Assembly: GCA_035937795.1 (NCBI GenBank)
Contig: DASZHO010000015.1
Location: 1 to 50,438 of the forward strand
Source of the DNA: JAMQPK01 sp035937795
GTDB taxonomy: Bacteria; Acidobacteriota; Vicinamibacteria; Vicinamibacterales; JAMQPK01
Direction: 5' to 3'
DNA: 50,438 nt
Shown here: positions 1 to 9,072 of the stretch, in pieces
Numbering within the stretch: the stretch's first letter is position 1
Layout of the letters: every line of letters begins with the position of its first letter
The notes under the pieces: model-generated
Database searches by the model: none
Seen by the model: only the letters and a program-made list of their open reading frames with translations
Told to the model about the DNA's origin: nothing
Translations under genes and position numbers: made by a program

Positions 1-136
1 TGGCAGGGATGGCCGGGGTAGCCGGTGCGACAGGGGTTTCCACCGCGTCACTATAGTACTTTCGCAAGACTTTCGTCTCCGAAAATCGGCTTGTGTTATC
101 TTCACCATCCGATTTTCATTCACCAGGAGGGACCAT

Positions 137-841
137 ATGAAGAATGTGTTGTTTGTTGTGGCTGCCGCAGTATCGATCGCGGCAGGGGCGCACATGGCCG
201 CGCAGAATCCACCAGCGGCCGGACGGGGCGCGGCCCAGCCGCCGCAGCCGATGAGCTTCTTCGTGACGAGCGTCGGTGTGGGCAACGGCGCGAATCTCGG
301 CGGGCTCGCCGGAGCCGACGCGCACTGCCAGAAGCTCGCGGCCGACTCGGGTGCGCCCGGCGCCGCGGCCCGCACGTGGCATGCGTACCTCAGCACGCAG
401 GGGCCGGGAGCGGTGAACGCGCGCGATCGGATCGGCGCCGGGCCGTGGTACAACGTCCGCGGCGGACGCATCGCGCAGAACGTTGGCGACCTGCACGGCG
501 ATACGCTCGACCAGGCGCGCCTGGGCAACAACCTGTCGCGCTCGACGGTCTTCTCCGAAAAGAACACACCGATCAACGGAATCGGCGACAACCCGAACCA
601 GCACGACATGCTCACCGGGTCGCAGCCGGATGGCCGCGCCTACACCGACACGGCCGATCACACGTGCAGCAACTGGACGACCAGCTCCGACGGAGCGGGA
701 AGCGCACAGCTTGGGCATTTCGATCGCACCGGCGGCAACAACACGTCGTGGAACTCGGCGCATCCGAGCCGCGGCTGCAGCCAGCCCAACCTCGTCTCGA
801 CGGGCGGCGCCGGATATTTCTATTGTTTCGCGACTAACTAA
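137..841 (+). CDS. Secreted C-type-lectin-like protein
   Basis: 234 aa. A signal peptide is visible (hydrophobic residues about 4-22, then an Ala-rich cleavage zone before QNPPAAGRG). The mature part begins MSFFVTSVGVGNGANLGGLAGADAHC and ends SWNSAHPSRGCSQPNLVSTGGAGYFYCF, a pattern I associate with periplasmic lectin-like proteins of endostatin or DUF1554 type. Cysteines near the start and end could form disulfides. The start is supported by a strong AGGAGG ribosome site 6 nt upstream. No catalytic residues are recognisable. Role unknown; binding of an extracellular ligand is an inference. It stands alone, convergent with the next gene. Confidence 0.8.
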   Translation: MKNVLFVVAAAVSIAAGAHMAAQNPPAAGRGAAQPPQPMSFFVTSVGVGNGANLGGLAGADAHCQKLAADSGAPGAAARTWHAYLSTQGPGAVNARDRIGAGPWYNVRGGRIAQNVGDLHGDTLDQARLGNNLSRSTVFSEKNTPINGIGDNPNQHDMLTGSQPDGRAYTDTADHTCSNWTTSSDGAGSAQLGHFDRTGGNNTSWNSAHPSRGCSQPNLVSTGGAGYFYCFATN

Positions 842-844
842 GGA

Positions 845-1570
845 TCAGTTGCTGGCGGGGTCGCGCCAGACCAGAAACGGATCGAGTGGCGTGCCTCCCC
901 ACCAGCGATGGTCGGCATCAAGCTTGGCGATGGCGAAATGGAGGTGCGGGGTGTTTTTCGGGGCGTTGCCGGTTGTGCCGACATACCCGATCACCGCGCC
1001 GCGCCTCACGTCGTCTCCCTCTTTCAAGTCCGGCGCGTAGTGGTCGAGATGCGCGTAGTAGTAGACAAACTGTTCCGAGGGATCGAACTGATAGATCGTC
1101 AGCCCTCCCGCCGCGCTCGTGAACAACTTCGCAATTTTCCCGTTCTCGACCGCCAGCACCTCGGTGTCGCGCGGCGCGAGAATATCGATCGCTTCATGTT
1201 TGCGTCCACCGCGAGTGTCGTTGAAGCTCGACACGAGCGCGCTCGCGGGAATGCCCTTCACCGGAATCTCGAGGCCTCGACTTCGAAGATTCGCGATATC
1301 CACGCCGGTCACCGACGTATCGGCCGCGATCGTGGGCCCGCTTCTCGGCGCCGCGATCACAGGGTCTTTCACGGCGCCGTCGATCGCGTGGGCGGTCGGC
1401 ACGCGCGGCGTGCCCTGGCTCTTCACGACTGACACCATGGGAGCCGCAGGGTGGGGCCGCATCCATGCCACCGTCCTCGCGCCGGCCCACCACAGCAACA
1501 GGATCGCCGCCAGCGCCAGCCAGGGTGCGACCGCGTCCAGGGGGGCCGATCGCCGGTAAGCGTGCGTCAT
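845..1570 (-). CDS. M23 family peptidase (LytM-type, membrane-anchored)
   Basis: 241 aa. An N-terminal membrane segment (about residues 13-30) is followed by a linker and a C-terminal M23 domain. The zinc motifs are visible: HEAID (HxxxD) and HLH in PHLHFAI. This family cleaves peptide cross-links in peptidoglycan, or acts as a degenerate activator; here the key residues are present. The start ATG at 1570 overlaps the stop of the upstream L,D-transpeptidase as ATGA, so the two are translationally coupled and probably act together in the envelope. Longer upstream readings of this frame lie inside the transpeptidase gene and were rejected. Confidence 0.88.
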   Translation of the reverse strand: MTHAYRRSAPLDAVAPWLALAAILLLWWAGARTVAWMRPHPAAPMVSVVKSQGTPRVPTAHAIDGAVKDPVIAAPRSGPTIAADTSVTGVDIANLRSRGLEIPVKGIPASALVSSFNDTRGGRKHEAIDILAPRDTEVLAVENGKIAKLFTSAAGGLTIYQFDPSEQFVYYYAHLDHYAPDLKEGDDVRRGAVIGYVGTTGNAPKNTPHLHFAIAKLDADHRWWGGTPLDPFLVWRDPASN

Positions 1571-2580
1571 TCCAAAGTCACTTTGGTGCCGGGGCGCACC
1601 AGCCGCGCGAGCCGGGTCGCATCCCAGTTCGTGAGCCGGATGCAGCCATGCGACTCGGTGCGTCCGATCGTTGAAGGCTCGGGAGTGCCGTGCATCCCGA
1701 AATGTTCTTTGTTCAGATCGATCCAGACGACGCCGACGGGGTTGTTTGGACCGGCGGGGATTCGTGCTTTCGACTGCGTTGGAGCGGCGTCCCAGAACAG
1801 ATCGGGGTTGTAGTAGAACACCGGATTCCATGACACGCCGACAACTTTCCATTCGCCAATCGGCAGCGGATCGTGCTCGCTGCCGGTTGTGACGGGCGCA
1901 TACATCAACGTCTTGCCGGCCGAATCGCGCACCGTCACCGACCTTGTCTGACCCGAGACCACAACCTCGACGGGTCCCGCCGCCCCTCTTGAAGGCGCGG
2001 CGGCAGCCGGCGCATCCGCACGGCCTCGAGCCGCGCGATCGGCCGCCGATCGCCCCGCCGCCTTCCCGGGCAACTCAAAGGGATCGACGTCCGGGACCTT
2101 GATCGTCTCGCCCGCTGTCCACGAGCCGGCGTGATTCAAACGCCGAAGAAGACTCGGGCTGCTGTGAAATTTTTCCGCGAGCGCTTCGAGCGGCGAGGTG
2201 TAGCCGAGCGCCGGCAGCTTTGCCTGGTCCATCAGGTCGCGAGGAACCGAATCGATGAACGGGCCAGCGACATCCTGCTCGGTGATCGTGTATGTCGTGA
2301 GCGCGTCGGCGGGAATGTCGAGGGGTGCGCCCGCCGAGGCTCGATACGCCGCGAGCGCGAGCCTGGTCTTGCTGCCGCCCTGCCCGTCAATTTCACCGGG
2401 CGAGAATCCTGCGCGGTCGAGGGCTACCTGGGTGGCCAGCATCTGCCGAGCGCCGATGGCAGATTCAGGCTGTCGCGCGCGGTGCTGCCCCTGGCGCTGG
2501 GCGTGCACGGTAGCCGGCGTCAGCGCAAACGCAACGAGAAGAATGTATCCTCCTTGTACAATCCACGCCCTTTTTTGCAT
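1567..2580 (-). CDS. L,D-transpeptidase (YkuD domain), secreted
   Basis: 337 aa with a signal peptide (residues about 1-27, ending VHAQ). A peptidoglycan-binding-like segment follows (ALDRAGFSPGEIDGQGG...RLALAAYRA, about 45-75), then a LysM-like stretch (ALAEKFHSSPSLLRRLN), an Ala-rich linker, and a C-terminal YkuD domain with HG in FGMHGTPEP and the catalytic motif SHGCIRL (Cys about 313). The family makes 3-3 cross-links or anchors proteins to peptidoglycan. The start is set by GGAGG 4 nt upstream. It is the first gene of a two-gene unit with the M23 peptidase. Confidence 0.92.
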   Translation of the reverse strand: MQKRAWIVQGGYILLVAFALTPATVHAQRQGQHRARQPESAIGARQMLATQVALDRAGFSPGEIDGQGGSKTRLALAAYRASAGAPLDIPADALTTYTITEQDVAGPFIDSVPRDLMDQAKLPALGYTSPLEALAEKFHSSPSLLRRLNHAGSWTAGETIKVPDVDPFELPGKAAGRSAADRAARGRADAPAAAAPSRGAAGPVEVVVSGQTRSVTVRDSAGKTLMYAPVTTGSEHDPLPIGEWKVVGVSWNPVFYYNPDLFWDAAPTQSKARIPAGPNNPVGVVWIDLNKEHFGMHGTPEPSTIGRTESHGCIRLTNWDATRLARLVRPGTKVTLE

Positions 2581-2719
2581 GCCCTCCAGAAGAGCAAGTT
2601 CCGTTCCTCTCCGCCACGACAGGCAGATTGCAGGCGCCATGTGCACATCGTGCCGCGGCGCGCCGGAATCATCGACAAGCAGCGAGGGCACGCGGTCCTT
2701 CGGCTTCGGTCGCTCCTCA

Positions 2720-2725
2720 TATAAT
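2720..2725 (+). promoter_or_regulatory. -10 box (TATAAT) for a probably leaderless mRNA
   Basis: TATAAT ends 10 nt before the ATG at 2736 and overlaps the earlier in-frame ATG at 2724. That makes 2736 the likely start and the transcript leaderless. No Shine-Dalgarno sequence is seen. Confidence 0.45.
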
Positions 2726-2735
2726 GACGGGCCAC

Positions 2736-3452
2736 ATGATTGTGGATGAACTGCCGGCCACGGGGACCATGCTCTTCCGTTGGCGCAGCTACATGCCGCT
2801 CGTGCTGCTTCCGCTCTTTCTGTTGAGCCTTCGCGACGACCGGCCGCCGACGCCGTTTTCGTTTGAAGTACTCTGCTTCGCGATCGCCCTTTCCGGGCTG
2901 GGCCTGCGCGCGGTGATCGTCGGCTGGTCGCCGGCAGGCACCTCCGACCGCGGCACGACCCGGCCAACGGCCGATCGGCTGAACACGCTCGGCGCATACT
3001 CCATCGTCCGCCACCCGCTCTACGTGGCCAATACCCTCATCTGGGTCGGGTGCGCGCTGCTCTCGGGCACATGGTATCTCCCGGTAATTGTCGCGCTCCT
3101 CAGTTTCATCTATCACGAGCGGATCGCTGCGTACGAGGAACTCTTTCTGTTGCGAAGCTTCGGCGACGGCTTTCGAGCGTGGGCCGATACAGTGCCGGCC
3201 GTCATCCCGTCTTTTTCGGCCTACCGCCCATCCGGCGTGCGGTTTCAAGCGCGCAAGGCGTTGATGCGGGAGTCGCACGGACTGTGCGCCGTGGGCACGG
3301 CGTTTCTCGTACTCGACACGCTGGAGGATTCCGCGCGGCTCCATCGAGTTTCCGTGGATCCGCGGTGGCTCGCGGTGTTCGTCGTCACCCTCGTGCCGTT
3401 CCTTTTTGTGGTCGTCGCCAAACAATCCGCACGTAGAATGGCCAAATCATGA
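2736..3452 (+). CDS. ICMT/PEMT-like membrane methyltransferase
   Basis: 238 aa with several hydrophobic segments. The diagnostic part is YSIVRHPLYVANTLIWVG followed by YHERIAAYEELFLLRSFGDGFRAW, the SAM-binding RHP and E..L...FG pattern of isoprenylcysteine carboxyl methyltransferase-like proteins. In bacteria these methylate lipids or small molecules; the substrate here is unknown. An in-frame ATG at 2724 is possible, but a TATAAT box overlaps it. The stop overlaps the next start as ATGA, linking it to the NamZ-type gene and suggesting an envelope role. Confidence 0.85.
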   Translation: MIVDELPATGTMLFRWRSYMPLVLLPLFLLSLRDDRPPTPFSFEVLCFAIALSGLGLRAVIVGWSPAGTSDRGTTRPTADRLNTLGAYSIVRHPLYVANTLIWVGCALLSGTWYLPVIVALLSFIYHERIAAYEELFLLRSFGDGFRAWADTVPAVIPSFSAYRPSGVRFQARKALMRESHGLCAVGTAFLVLDTLEDSARLHRVSVDPRWLAVFVVTLVPFLFVVVAKQSARRMAKS

Positions 3453-4624
3453 CGGCGCCTGGGCGGGTCACCCTCGGGTCGGAGCGCCTGCTAGCCTCGG
3501 GCCAGCTCAAGAAAAAGCGTGTCGGCATCGTCTCGAATCCGGCGTCGGTCAATGCCGAATTCCAGCACATCGTCGCTTTGCTTGCCCGCGCCCCGGACGT
3601 GAGGCTGGCGGCGATTTTCGGTCCGCAGCACGGCTACCGGGCCGACGTGCAGGACAACATGATCCAAACCGGGCACTCCAAGGATGCGCTGCGCCGCGTG
3701 CCCGTGTACTCTCTCTACAGCGAAACGCGAGAGCCGACCGCCGAGATGCTGAAAAGCGTCGATGTGCTCGTGGTCGACCTGCAGGACGTCGGCGCGCGCA
3801 TCTACACGTTCATATACACCATGGCCAACTGCCTGCGCGGCGCGAAAAAACACGGCGTGCCGGTCATTGTGTGCGACAGGCCGAATCCGATCGGCGGCGT
3901 AAAAATCGGCGGGCCGATGCTGAGGCCCGGCTACGAATCGTTCGTCGGACAATTTCCGATCCCGCTGCGCCACGGCATGACGATCGGCGAGCTCGCGCGC
4001 TTTTTCAACGACGCGTGCGGCATCGGCGCCGATCTCACCGTCATGCCGCTGGAGAACTGGAAGCGGCCGATGCATTTCGACGAAACGGGGCTGGCCTGGG
4101 TGATGCCGTCGCCGAACATGCCGACTCTCGACACGGCAATCGTCTACTCGGGCACGGTGCTGATCGAGGGCACGAACATTTCCGAAGGACGCGGCACAAC
4201 GCGGCCGTTCGAGCTCATCGGCGCCCCATGGGTCGATCCGGAGCAGCTGGCCGAGAAGCTCGCGGCCTATCGGCTTCCTGGCGTTCACTTTCGGCCGGCG
4301 ATGTTCGAGCCCACATTCCAGAAACACGCCAGGACCAGTTGCGGCGGCTGCCAGATTCACGTGCTCGATCGAAACGCGTTCAAGGCGGTGGAGAGCGCTG
4401 TCGCCGTTCTGACGGAGATCCGCGCACAGGGTGTGACGAAGTTTCAGTGGCGACAGCCCCCTTATGAGTACGAAGAGGTGAAGCTGCCGTTCGACATTCT
4501 CGCGGGCTCGGGCGAGTTGCGGCAGCAGGTGGAGGCCGGCCTGCCGGTCCGCACGATTTACTACAGTTGGGAAGCGGAGCACGAACGCTTCGCGAAGACG
4601 CGGGCACCCTTCCTGCTTTATTGA
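3449..4624 (+). CDS. namZ: DUF1343 / NamZ-type exo-beta-N-acetylmuramidase
   Basis: 391 aa. Family signatures run in order: GIVSNPAS, AAIFGPQHGYR, VVDLQDVGARIYTFIYTM, CDRPNPIGG, MPSPNMPTLDTAIVYSGTVLIEGTNISEGRGTT. This is the DUF1343 family, whose characterised member NamZ (GH171) releases N-acetylmuramic acid from peptidoglycan fragments. No signal peptide is evident, so it would act on imported fragments or be exported another way. It overlaps the methyltransferase stop by 4 bp and touches the next start (TGATG), so it sits in a coupled chain. The symbol rests on family membership only. Confidence 0.87.
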   Translation: MTAPGRVTLGSERLLASGQLKKKRVGIVSNPASVNAEFQHIVALLARAPDVRLAAIFGPQHGYRADVQDNMIQTGHSKDALRRVPVYSLYSETREPTAEMLKSVDVLVVDLQDVGARIYTFIYTMANCLRGAKKHGVPVIVCDRPNPIGGVKIGGPMLRPGYESFVGQFPIPLRHGMTIGELARFFNDACGIGADLTVMPLENWKRPMHFDETGLAWVMPSPNMPTLDTAIVYSGTVLIEGTNISEGRGTTRPFELIGAPWVDPEQLAEKLAAYRLPGVHFRPAMFEPTFQKHARTSCGGCQIHVLDRNAFKAVESAVAVLTEIRAQGVTKFQWRQPPYEYEEVKLPFDILAGSGELRQQVEAGLPVRTIYYSWEAEHERFAKTRAPFLLY

Positions 4625-5109
4625 TGCGAGCCTCCATGAACAAGCCAACGCGACAGCAATTGATCGCCCGTTACAAGGATGGTTATCGGGCGGTGGCAGC
4701 GGCTCTGGAAGGCGCAACCGAGGCGGAGCTCGACGCGAAGCCGGCGCCCGGCAAGTGGAGCGCGCGCGAGATCGTCCATCACCTCGCCGACAGTGAAATG
4801 ACGTCGGCGATCAGATTGCGGCTGCTGGTGGCCGAAGAGCATGCGCAGATCCGCCCCTACGATCAGGAGCTGTTCTCGCGAACGCTGTATTACGATCGGC
4901 CGATCGCCGCATCGCTGCTCGCTTTTCAAGCGGCACGCGCGTCCACCGGCGAGCTGCTCGACAGGCTCACCGAGGCCCAGTGGGCGAAAACGGGCACGCA
5001 TCCCGAGCACGGCCGCTACGGCGTTGAGCGCTGGCTCGAGGTGTACGGCGCGCACGCGCACGATCACGCCGACCAGATCACGCGCGCGCGCGCGTCTGCC
5101 CAAAAATGA
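4624..5109 (+). CDS. DinB family protein
   Basis: 161 aa from the ATG at 4624, which overlaps the NamZ-type stop by one base (TGATG); the in-frame ATG at 4636 (MNKPTRQQ) is equally possible. The fold is recognisable from PAPGKWSAREIVHHLADSEM near residues 38-57 and a C-terminal HAHDHADQI, giving the three-histidine metal site of DinB/YfiT-like four-helix bundles. These are thiol-S-transferase-like or metal-dependent proteins, often of unknown substrate. The end overlaps the next gene as ATGA. Confidence 0.85.
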   Translation: MRASMNKPTRQQLIARYKDGYRAVAAALEGATEAELDAKPAPGKWSAREIVHHLADSEMTSAIRLRLLVAEEHAQIRPYDQELFSRTLYYDRPIAASLLAFQAARASTGELLDRLTEAQWAKTGTHPEHGRYGVERWLEVYGAHAHDHADQITRARASAQK

Positions 5110-5618
5110 GCGCCGCTCGACAAAGCCACTCTTCAGGGGCGCCGCAGCCGCTCAGCTACACCTGTTCGGTGTCCATCATCGCGTCGCCCGCCCGCGTACT
5201 GTGGGCGTTCTTCGATCCAGCCGCGCTGGCCGCATGGTGGCAGGCAGCCCGCACGGTGACGGCCCCGCGGGTGCTCGGCCCGTACGCCATCGAATGGGAT
5301 CCGACGGACTTCAAAGACGCCGTGCTCGGACGGCTCGGCGGCACGTTCCACGGCACGGTGATGGACTACAAGCCCGGGCAGGAATTTTTCGTCGCCGAGG
5401 CATTCTGGCTGCCCCCCGACGGCAACCCGATTGGCCCGATGGCGCTCGAGGTGAAGGTCGAATCGCAGCGGGCGAAAAACCCGCAAATCACGCTGGTGAA
5501 AGTCTCCCAGCGCGCGGCCGAAGACGGCGAGCGCTGGCGGCGCTACTACGAGGTGATCGCGCCGGGATGGGAGCGGGCGCTGCAGTCGCTGAAGCGGTAT
5601 CTGGAGTCGTGCGAGTGA
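5106..5618 (+). CDS. SRPBCC / AHSA1-like protein
   Basis: 170 aa. The pattern SYTCSVSIIASPARVLWAFFDPAALAAWW is the start of the START-like AHSA1 fold, and the C-terminal helix WERALQSLKRYLE matches the family. These proteins bind hydrophobic ligands in a cavity; the ligand here is unknown. A 4-bp overlap with the DinB gene indicates coupling. Last gene of the plus-strand chain, convergent with pyruvate kinase 4 bp away. Confidence 0.82.
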   Translation: MSAARQSHSSGAPQPLSYTCSVSIIASPARVLWAFFDPAALAAWWQAARTVTAPRVLGPYAIEWDPTDFKDAVLGRLGGTFHGTVMDYKPGQEFFVAEAFWLPPDGNPIGPMALEVKVESQRAKNPQITLVKVSQRAAEDGERWRRYYEVIAPGWERALQSLKRYLESCE

Positions 5619-5621
5619 CGC

Positions 5622-7055
5622 CTAGTCAAACCTCTGGACGTTGACGTAGTTGGCGTCGGCACGTTCCAGCCGTGCATTGGCGCTCACGAACACGACGACG
5701 CTACCCACCGGCACCAATCCCGTGCGCCGGAGCTCCTCTCTCACCAAGGCTCCCGTCGTATCGAAGTCCTTGCCGATGCCGGTCACCAGCGGGACGACGC
5801 CGCGATAGATGGCGAGATGCCGCGCCACGACATCCGTTTCGGTGGCCGCCAGGATTGGCGTGCGCGGCCGGAGCGCGGACAAGACGCGGGCCGCGTTGCC
5901 GAGCCGGGTAATCGCGACGATGGCGTAGGCGTCGCTGTGGTCGGCCAGCGTCACGGCCGCTTCGCACAGCGCCTGCGCGTGCGGCGTGCGGGGCACTTCG
6001 ACAATCGGCACGACGGGAGGATGGCCGCTCACGCGATCGGTCCCGATGCGCTCGGCTTCCCGGATGATGGCGTCGAGCGTTTCGACCGTCTTCACCGGGA
6101 ACAGGCCGACGGCCGTTTCACCGGCCAGCATGATGGCGTCAACCCCATCGTCAACCGCATTGGCGGCATCGCTCACCTCGGCGCGGGTGGGCCGAGGCTC
6201 GGTGCGCATCGACTCGAGCACCTGGGTGGCGACGATCACCGGCACGCCGGCCCGGCGCGCGCGACGGGTAATTTCCTTTTGCGACGTCGGAACTTTTTCG
6301 AGCGGAATCTCGAGTCCGAGATCGCCGCGCGCCACCATGACGCCCTGCGACACTTTCAGGATTTCGTCGAGATGGTCGAGCGCTTCCGGACGCTCGAGCT
6401 TCGCAATCAGCGGAGTACCGGTCGCGCCCGCGTCGTTCATCACCCATCGCGCTTCCCGCAAATCCTCGGCGCTGCGGACGAAACTCAACGCCACCATGTC
6501 GACGCCGAGTCTCATCCCGAACCGCAAGTCGTTGATGTCTTTTTGCGTCAGCGCGCCGGCACCGAGGTCGACACCCGGCGCATTGATCCCTTTGTGTTCG
6601 CCAAGCGTGCCGCCGTTGGTGACGGTCGCCACGATCTCATGGCCGTCGCTGCTGTCGACCCGCAGCTCGATGTGGCCGTCGTTCAGCAGCAGGGTGCTGC
6701 CGGCGCCAACCGCGCGCGCGAGCTCCTCAAACGTCGTGTAGATGCGCGCGGCATCGCCCTCGCCGTCGCCGGTGAGGATGCGAAGGGTGGCGCCCTTCTT
6801 GAGCTCGACATGACCTCCCCCGCTCAACCGGCCGGTTCGAATCTTCGGACCGCTCAAGTCCTGCAGAATCGCGACGACCTTTGTGGCCCGCACCGCGGCG
6901 GCGCGAATGCGTCTGAATGTCTCGGCGTGCTCGGCCTGCGTCGCGTGCGAAAAATTCAGCCGGCAGATATCGACGCCGGCGCGGATCAAACTCTCGAGGA
7001 TCGCCTCGTTTCTGCTGGCCGGGCCAATCGTTGCGATGATTTTCGTGTGTCTCAT
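5622..7055 (-). CDS. pyk: Pyruvate kinase
   Basis: 477 aa, the usual bacterial length. It transfers phosphate from phosphoenolpyruvate to ADP in the cytoplasm, the last step of glycolysis. Signatures in order: TKIIATIGPAS at the N-terminus, LNFSHA, LSGPKIRTG, the active-site strand LIAKLERPEAL with the catalytic Lys, MVARGDLGLEIP, ATQVLESM, PRPTRAEVSDAANAVDDGVDAIMLAGETA. The C-terminal domain is present but diverges from the usual effector-binding sequence. Divergent from the O-methyltransferase, with 49 bp between starts. Confidence 0.97.
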   Translation of the reverse strand: MRHTKIIATIGPASRNEAILESLIRAGVDICRLNFSHATQAEHAETFRRIRAAAVRATKVVAILQDLSGPKIRTGRLSGGGHVELKKGATLRILTGDGEGDAARIYTTFEELARAVGAGSTLLLNDGHIELRVDSSDGHEIVATVTNGGTLGEHKGINAPGVDLGAGALTQKDINDLRFGMRLGVDMVALSFVRSAEDLREARWVMNDAGATGTPLIAKLERPEALDHLDEILKVSQGVMVARGDLGLEIPLEKVPTSQKEITRRARRAGVPVIVATQVLESMRTEPRPTRAEVSDAANAVDDGVDAIMLAGETAVGLFPVKTVETLDAIIREAERIGTDRVSGHPPVVPIVEVPRTPHAQALCEAAVTLADHSDAYAIVAITRLGNAARVLSALRPRTPILAATETDVVARHLAIYRGVVPLVTGIGKDFDTTGALVREELRRTGLVPVGSVVVFVSANARLERADANYVNVQRFD

Positions 7056-7104
7056 CTCCGGAAAGCTTACATCGCCTCCGGGCCTCGACTACAATCTGCA
7101 GCTC

Positions 7105-7755
7105 ATGGGCAAGATTGTTCCTGATGCCGTCGAGCGTTATCTGGCGACTTTGAATCACGCCCCGGATTCTCTTTTGATTGAAATCGCGGCGGAAGGAAGT
7201 CAGCGCGACCTTCCATTGATCGACGCCGAGGTGGGCGCGCTGCTCCGCGTGCAGGCCAAGGCGATCGGCGCACGGCGGATCCTGGAGATCGGAGCCGCGA
7301 TCGGCTATTCCGGAATCTGGCTGGCGGCGGGGCTTCCACCAGACGGCATGCTGATGACCATGGAGCTTGACCCGGCACGGGCCGAAGAGGCCCGACGGAA
7401 CCTCGCACGCGCCGGCCTGGCCGAGCGCGCCACGGTGATGGTGGGCGACGCCTCGCGCATGCTGCACAAAGTGTCGGGGCCGTTCGATCTGATCTTCCAG
7501 GACGGCGATAAGCAGCTTTATGTGCCGCTGCTGCCCAGGTTGATCGACCTGCTGCGGCCAGGCGGACTCCTGATTACGGACAACGTCCTGTGGGACGGCG
7601 AGGTCGTCCCGGGCTTCCTGCCAAAACCGGAGCGGGAGCCCGGGGACACCGCGGCGATCGCCGCCTACAACCAAGCGCTTGCCGGTGAGAAGCGCCTTCT
7701 CACGACGTGGCTCCCCCTTCGCGACGGCGTCACGATCTCAGTCAAGGTGGCGTGA
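7105..7755 (+). CDS. Class I SAM-dependent O-methyltransferase (COMT-like)
   Basis: 216 aa. SAM motif I reads ILEIGAAIGYSGIWLA; the acidic residue after strand 2 is in MTMELDPAR; the metal and substrate region is LIFQDGDK, and ITDNVLWDGEV matches the catechol O-methyltransferase-like (methyltransferase family 3) consensus. Substrate unknown. The start ATG at 7105 fits the family N-terminus; upstream extensions would run into the pyruvate kinase promoter. Its TGA is followed at once by the amidase ATG (TGAATG), so the two are cotranscribed. Confidence 0.9.
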   Translation: MGKIVPDAVERYLATLNHAPDSLLIEIAAEGSQRDLPLIDAEVGALLRVQAKAIGARRILEIGAAIGYSGIWLAAGLPPDGMLMTMELDPARAEEARRNLARAGLAERATVMVGDASRMLHKVSGPFDLIFQDGDKQLYVPLLPRLIDLLRPGGLLITDNVLWDGEVVPGFLPKPEREPGDTAAIAAYNQALAGEKRLLTTWLPLRDGVTISVKVA

Positions 7756-9072
7756 ATGGGATCGGCGGTGGATGCGGCCAACGACGCGTTCGCCCGCATA
7801 GCGAGGCGCAACCCGTCGCTGAACGCGTTCATCACGGTCCTGGAACACGACGCCATCGAGCAGGCCCGCGGGCTCGACGACGAACGGGCGCGAGGGCACG
7901 TGCGCGGACCCCTGCACGGCGTCCCCATCTCGATTAAGGATCTCATCGACGTCAGAGGCGTTCCGACCACCGCCGCATCTCTTGCTCGGGCGAGCGCCAT
8001 CGCGCAGGCCGACGCGCCGGTTGTGACCCGCCTTCGCGACGCCGGCGCGGTGATCATCGGCAAGTGCAACCTGCACGAATTTGCGCTCGGCACGACGAAC
8101 GAAGAATCTGCGTTTGGACCGGCGCACAATCCGTTCGATCTCAGCCGATCGCCCGGAGGCTCCAGCGGTGGGTCAGCCGCGGCCGTTTCGGCATGCCTCG
8201 GTGCTGCGTCGATCGGCACCGACACCGGCGGATCGATTCGGATTCCGTCGGCCGCGTGCGGTGTCGTCGGGTTGAAGCCGGGGTCCGGTGAAATCTCTAC
8301 CGTGGGCGTGGTTCCGCTTTCCCCTTCTCTCGATCACGTCGGGCCTCTCGCGAGAACCGTTGCTGAGACCTGGATGTTGTACGACGTGCTGAGGGGCGCG
8401 CAGGCCGCCACACAGAACCCGGCTTCGCTGGTGCGGCTGAGGTTGGGTAAACTCGGCGGCTATTTTCTCGATCGACTTGATGATCAGGTACGGAGCAGAT
8501 TCGAAGAGGCGCTCAGCCGCCTCCGCGGAGCCGGTGTCTCGATCGCGGAGGCCGGCATCGATCATGCGGCCGGCATCGCGCAGACCTACACGAGCATCGC
8601 GCTCCCGGAGGCGTATGCCTATCACGCTCACGCGCTGAAGGAGACGCCGGCGGCGTATTCGGACGGCGTCCGCGCACGGCTCGAGATGGGGCGCGAGATC
8701 TCCCGGGACGTCTACGTGCGAGCCCAGGGGGATCGCGCGGCGCTTCGCCGGAAAGTTGATGCAATTCTGGAAACGTGCGACGCGATCGTGCTGCCGACGC
8801 TGCCAATACCGGCGCCGAAACTGGGAGCAGACATCGTCAACGCCGGCGGGGTCGACGAGCCGGTGCGGCCGTTAATGCTCCGGCTGACGCAACTGTTCAA
8901 TTTGACGGGCCATCCGGCGATATCGCTGCCGTGCGGCGACACCGACGAAGGCCTGCCGTGCGGGCTTCAGTTGGTGGGCAAACGTCAAGCCACGCCCGAA
9001 CTGCTGGGGATTGCGCTGGCCTGCGAGCGGCTCGTCACGCCACATCCGCCTCGATGCGCCGGCGACTCGTGA
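7756..9072 (+). CDS. Amidase (amidase-signature family, GatA-like)
   Basis: 438 aa. The Lys-cisSer-Ser catalytic triad is intact: K61 (PISIKDL), S136 (PGGSSGGSAA) and S160 (TDTGGSIR), with the same 75 and 24 residue spacing as in GatA. It hydrolyses an amide or, if a true GatA, feeds ammonia to the transamidosome. It is somewhat shorter than typical GatA, and no gatB or gatC is in the window, so generic amidase is the safer call. It directly follows an O-methyltransferase, and the 3' end overlaps the convergent holin-like gene by 38 bp. Confidence 0.87.
   Translation: MGSAVDAANDAFARIARRNPSLNAFITVLEHDAIEQARGLDDERARGHVRGPLHGVPISIKDLIDVRGVPTTAASLARASAIAQADAPVVTRLRDAGAVIIGKCNLHEFALGTTNEESAFGPAHNPFDLSRSPGGSSGGSAAAVSACLGAASIGTDTGGSIRIPSAACGVVGLKPGSGEISTVGVVPLSPSLDHVGPLARTVAETWMLYDVLRGAQAATQNPASLVRLRLGKLGGYFLDRLDDQVRSRFEEALSRLRGAGVSIAEAGIDHAAGIAQTYTSIALPEAYAYHAHALKETPAAYSDGVRARLEMGREISRDVYVRAQGDRAALRRKVDAILETCDAIVLPTLPIPAPKLGADIVNAGGVDEPVRPLMLRLTQLFNLTGHPAISLPCGDTDEGLPCGLQLVGKRQATPELLGIALACERLVTPHPPRCAGDS

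Noticed and set aside
845..1852. Longer reading of the M23 gene (335 codons)
   Set aside because: The extension lies inside the transpeptidase gene; the ATGA overlap and the membrane segment support the start at 1570.
7756..9072. Naming the amidase gatA
   Set aside because: The triad matches GatA, but it is shorter, and no gatB or gatC is present, so the specific role cannot be supported.
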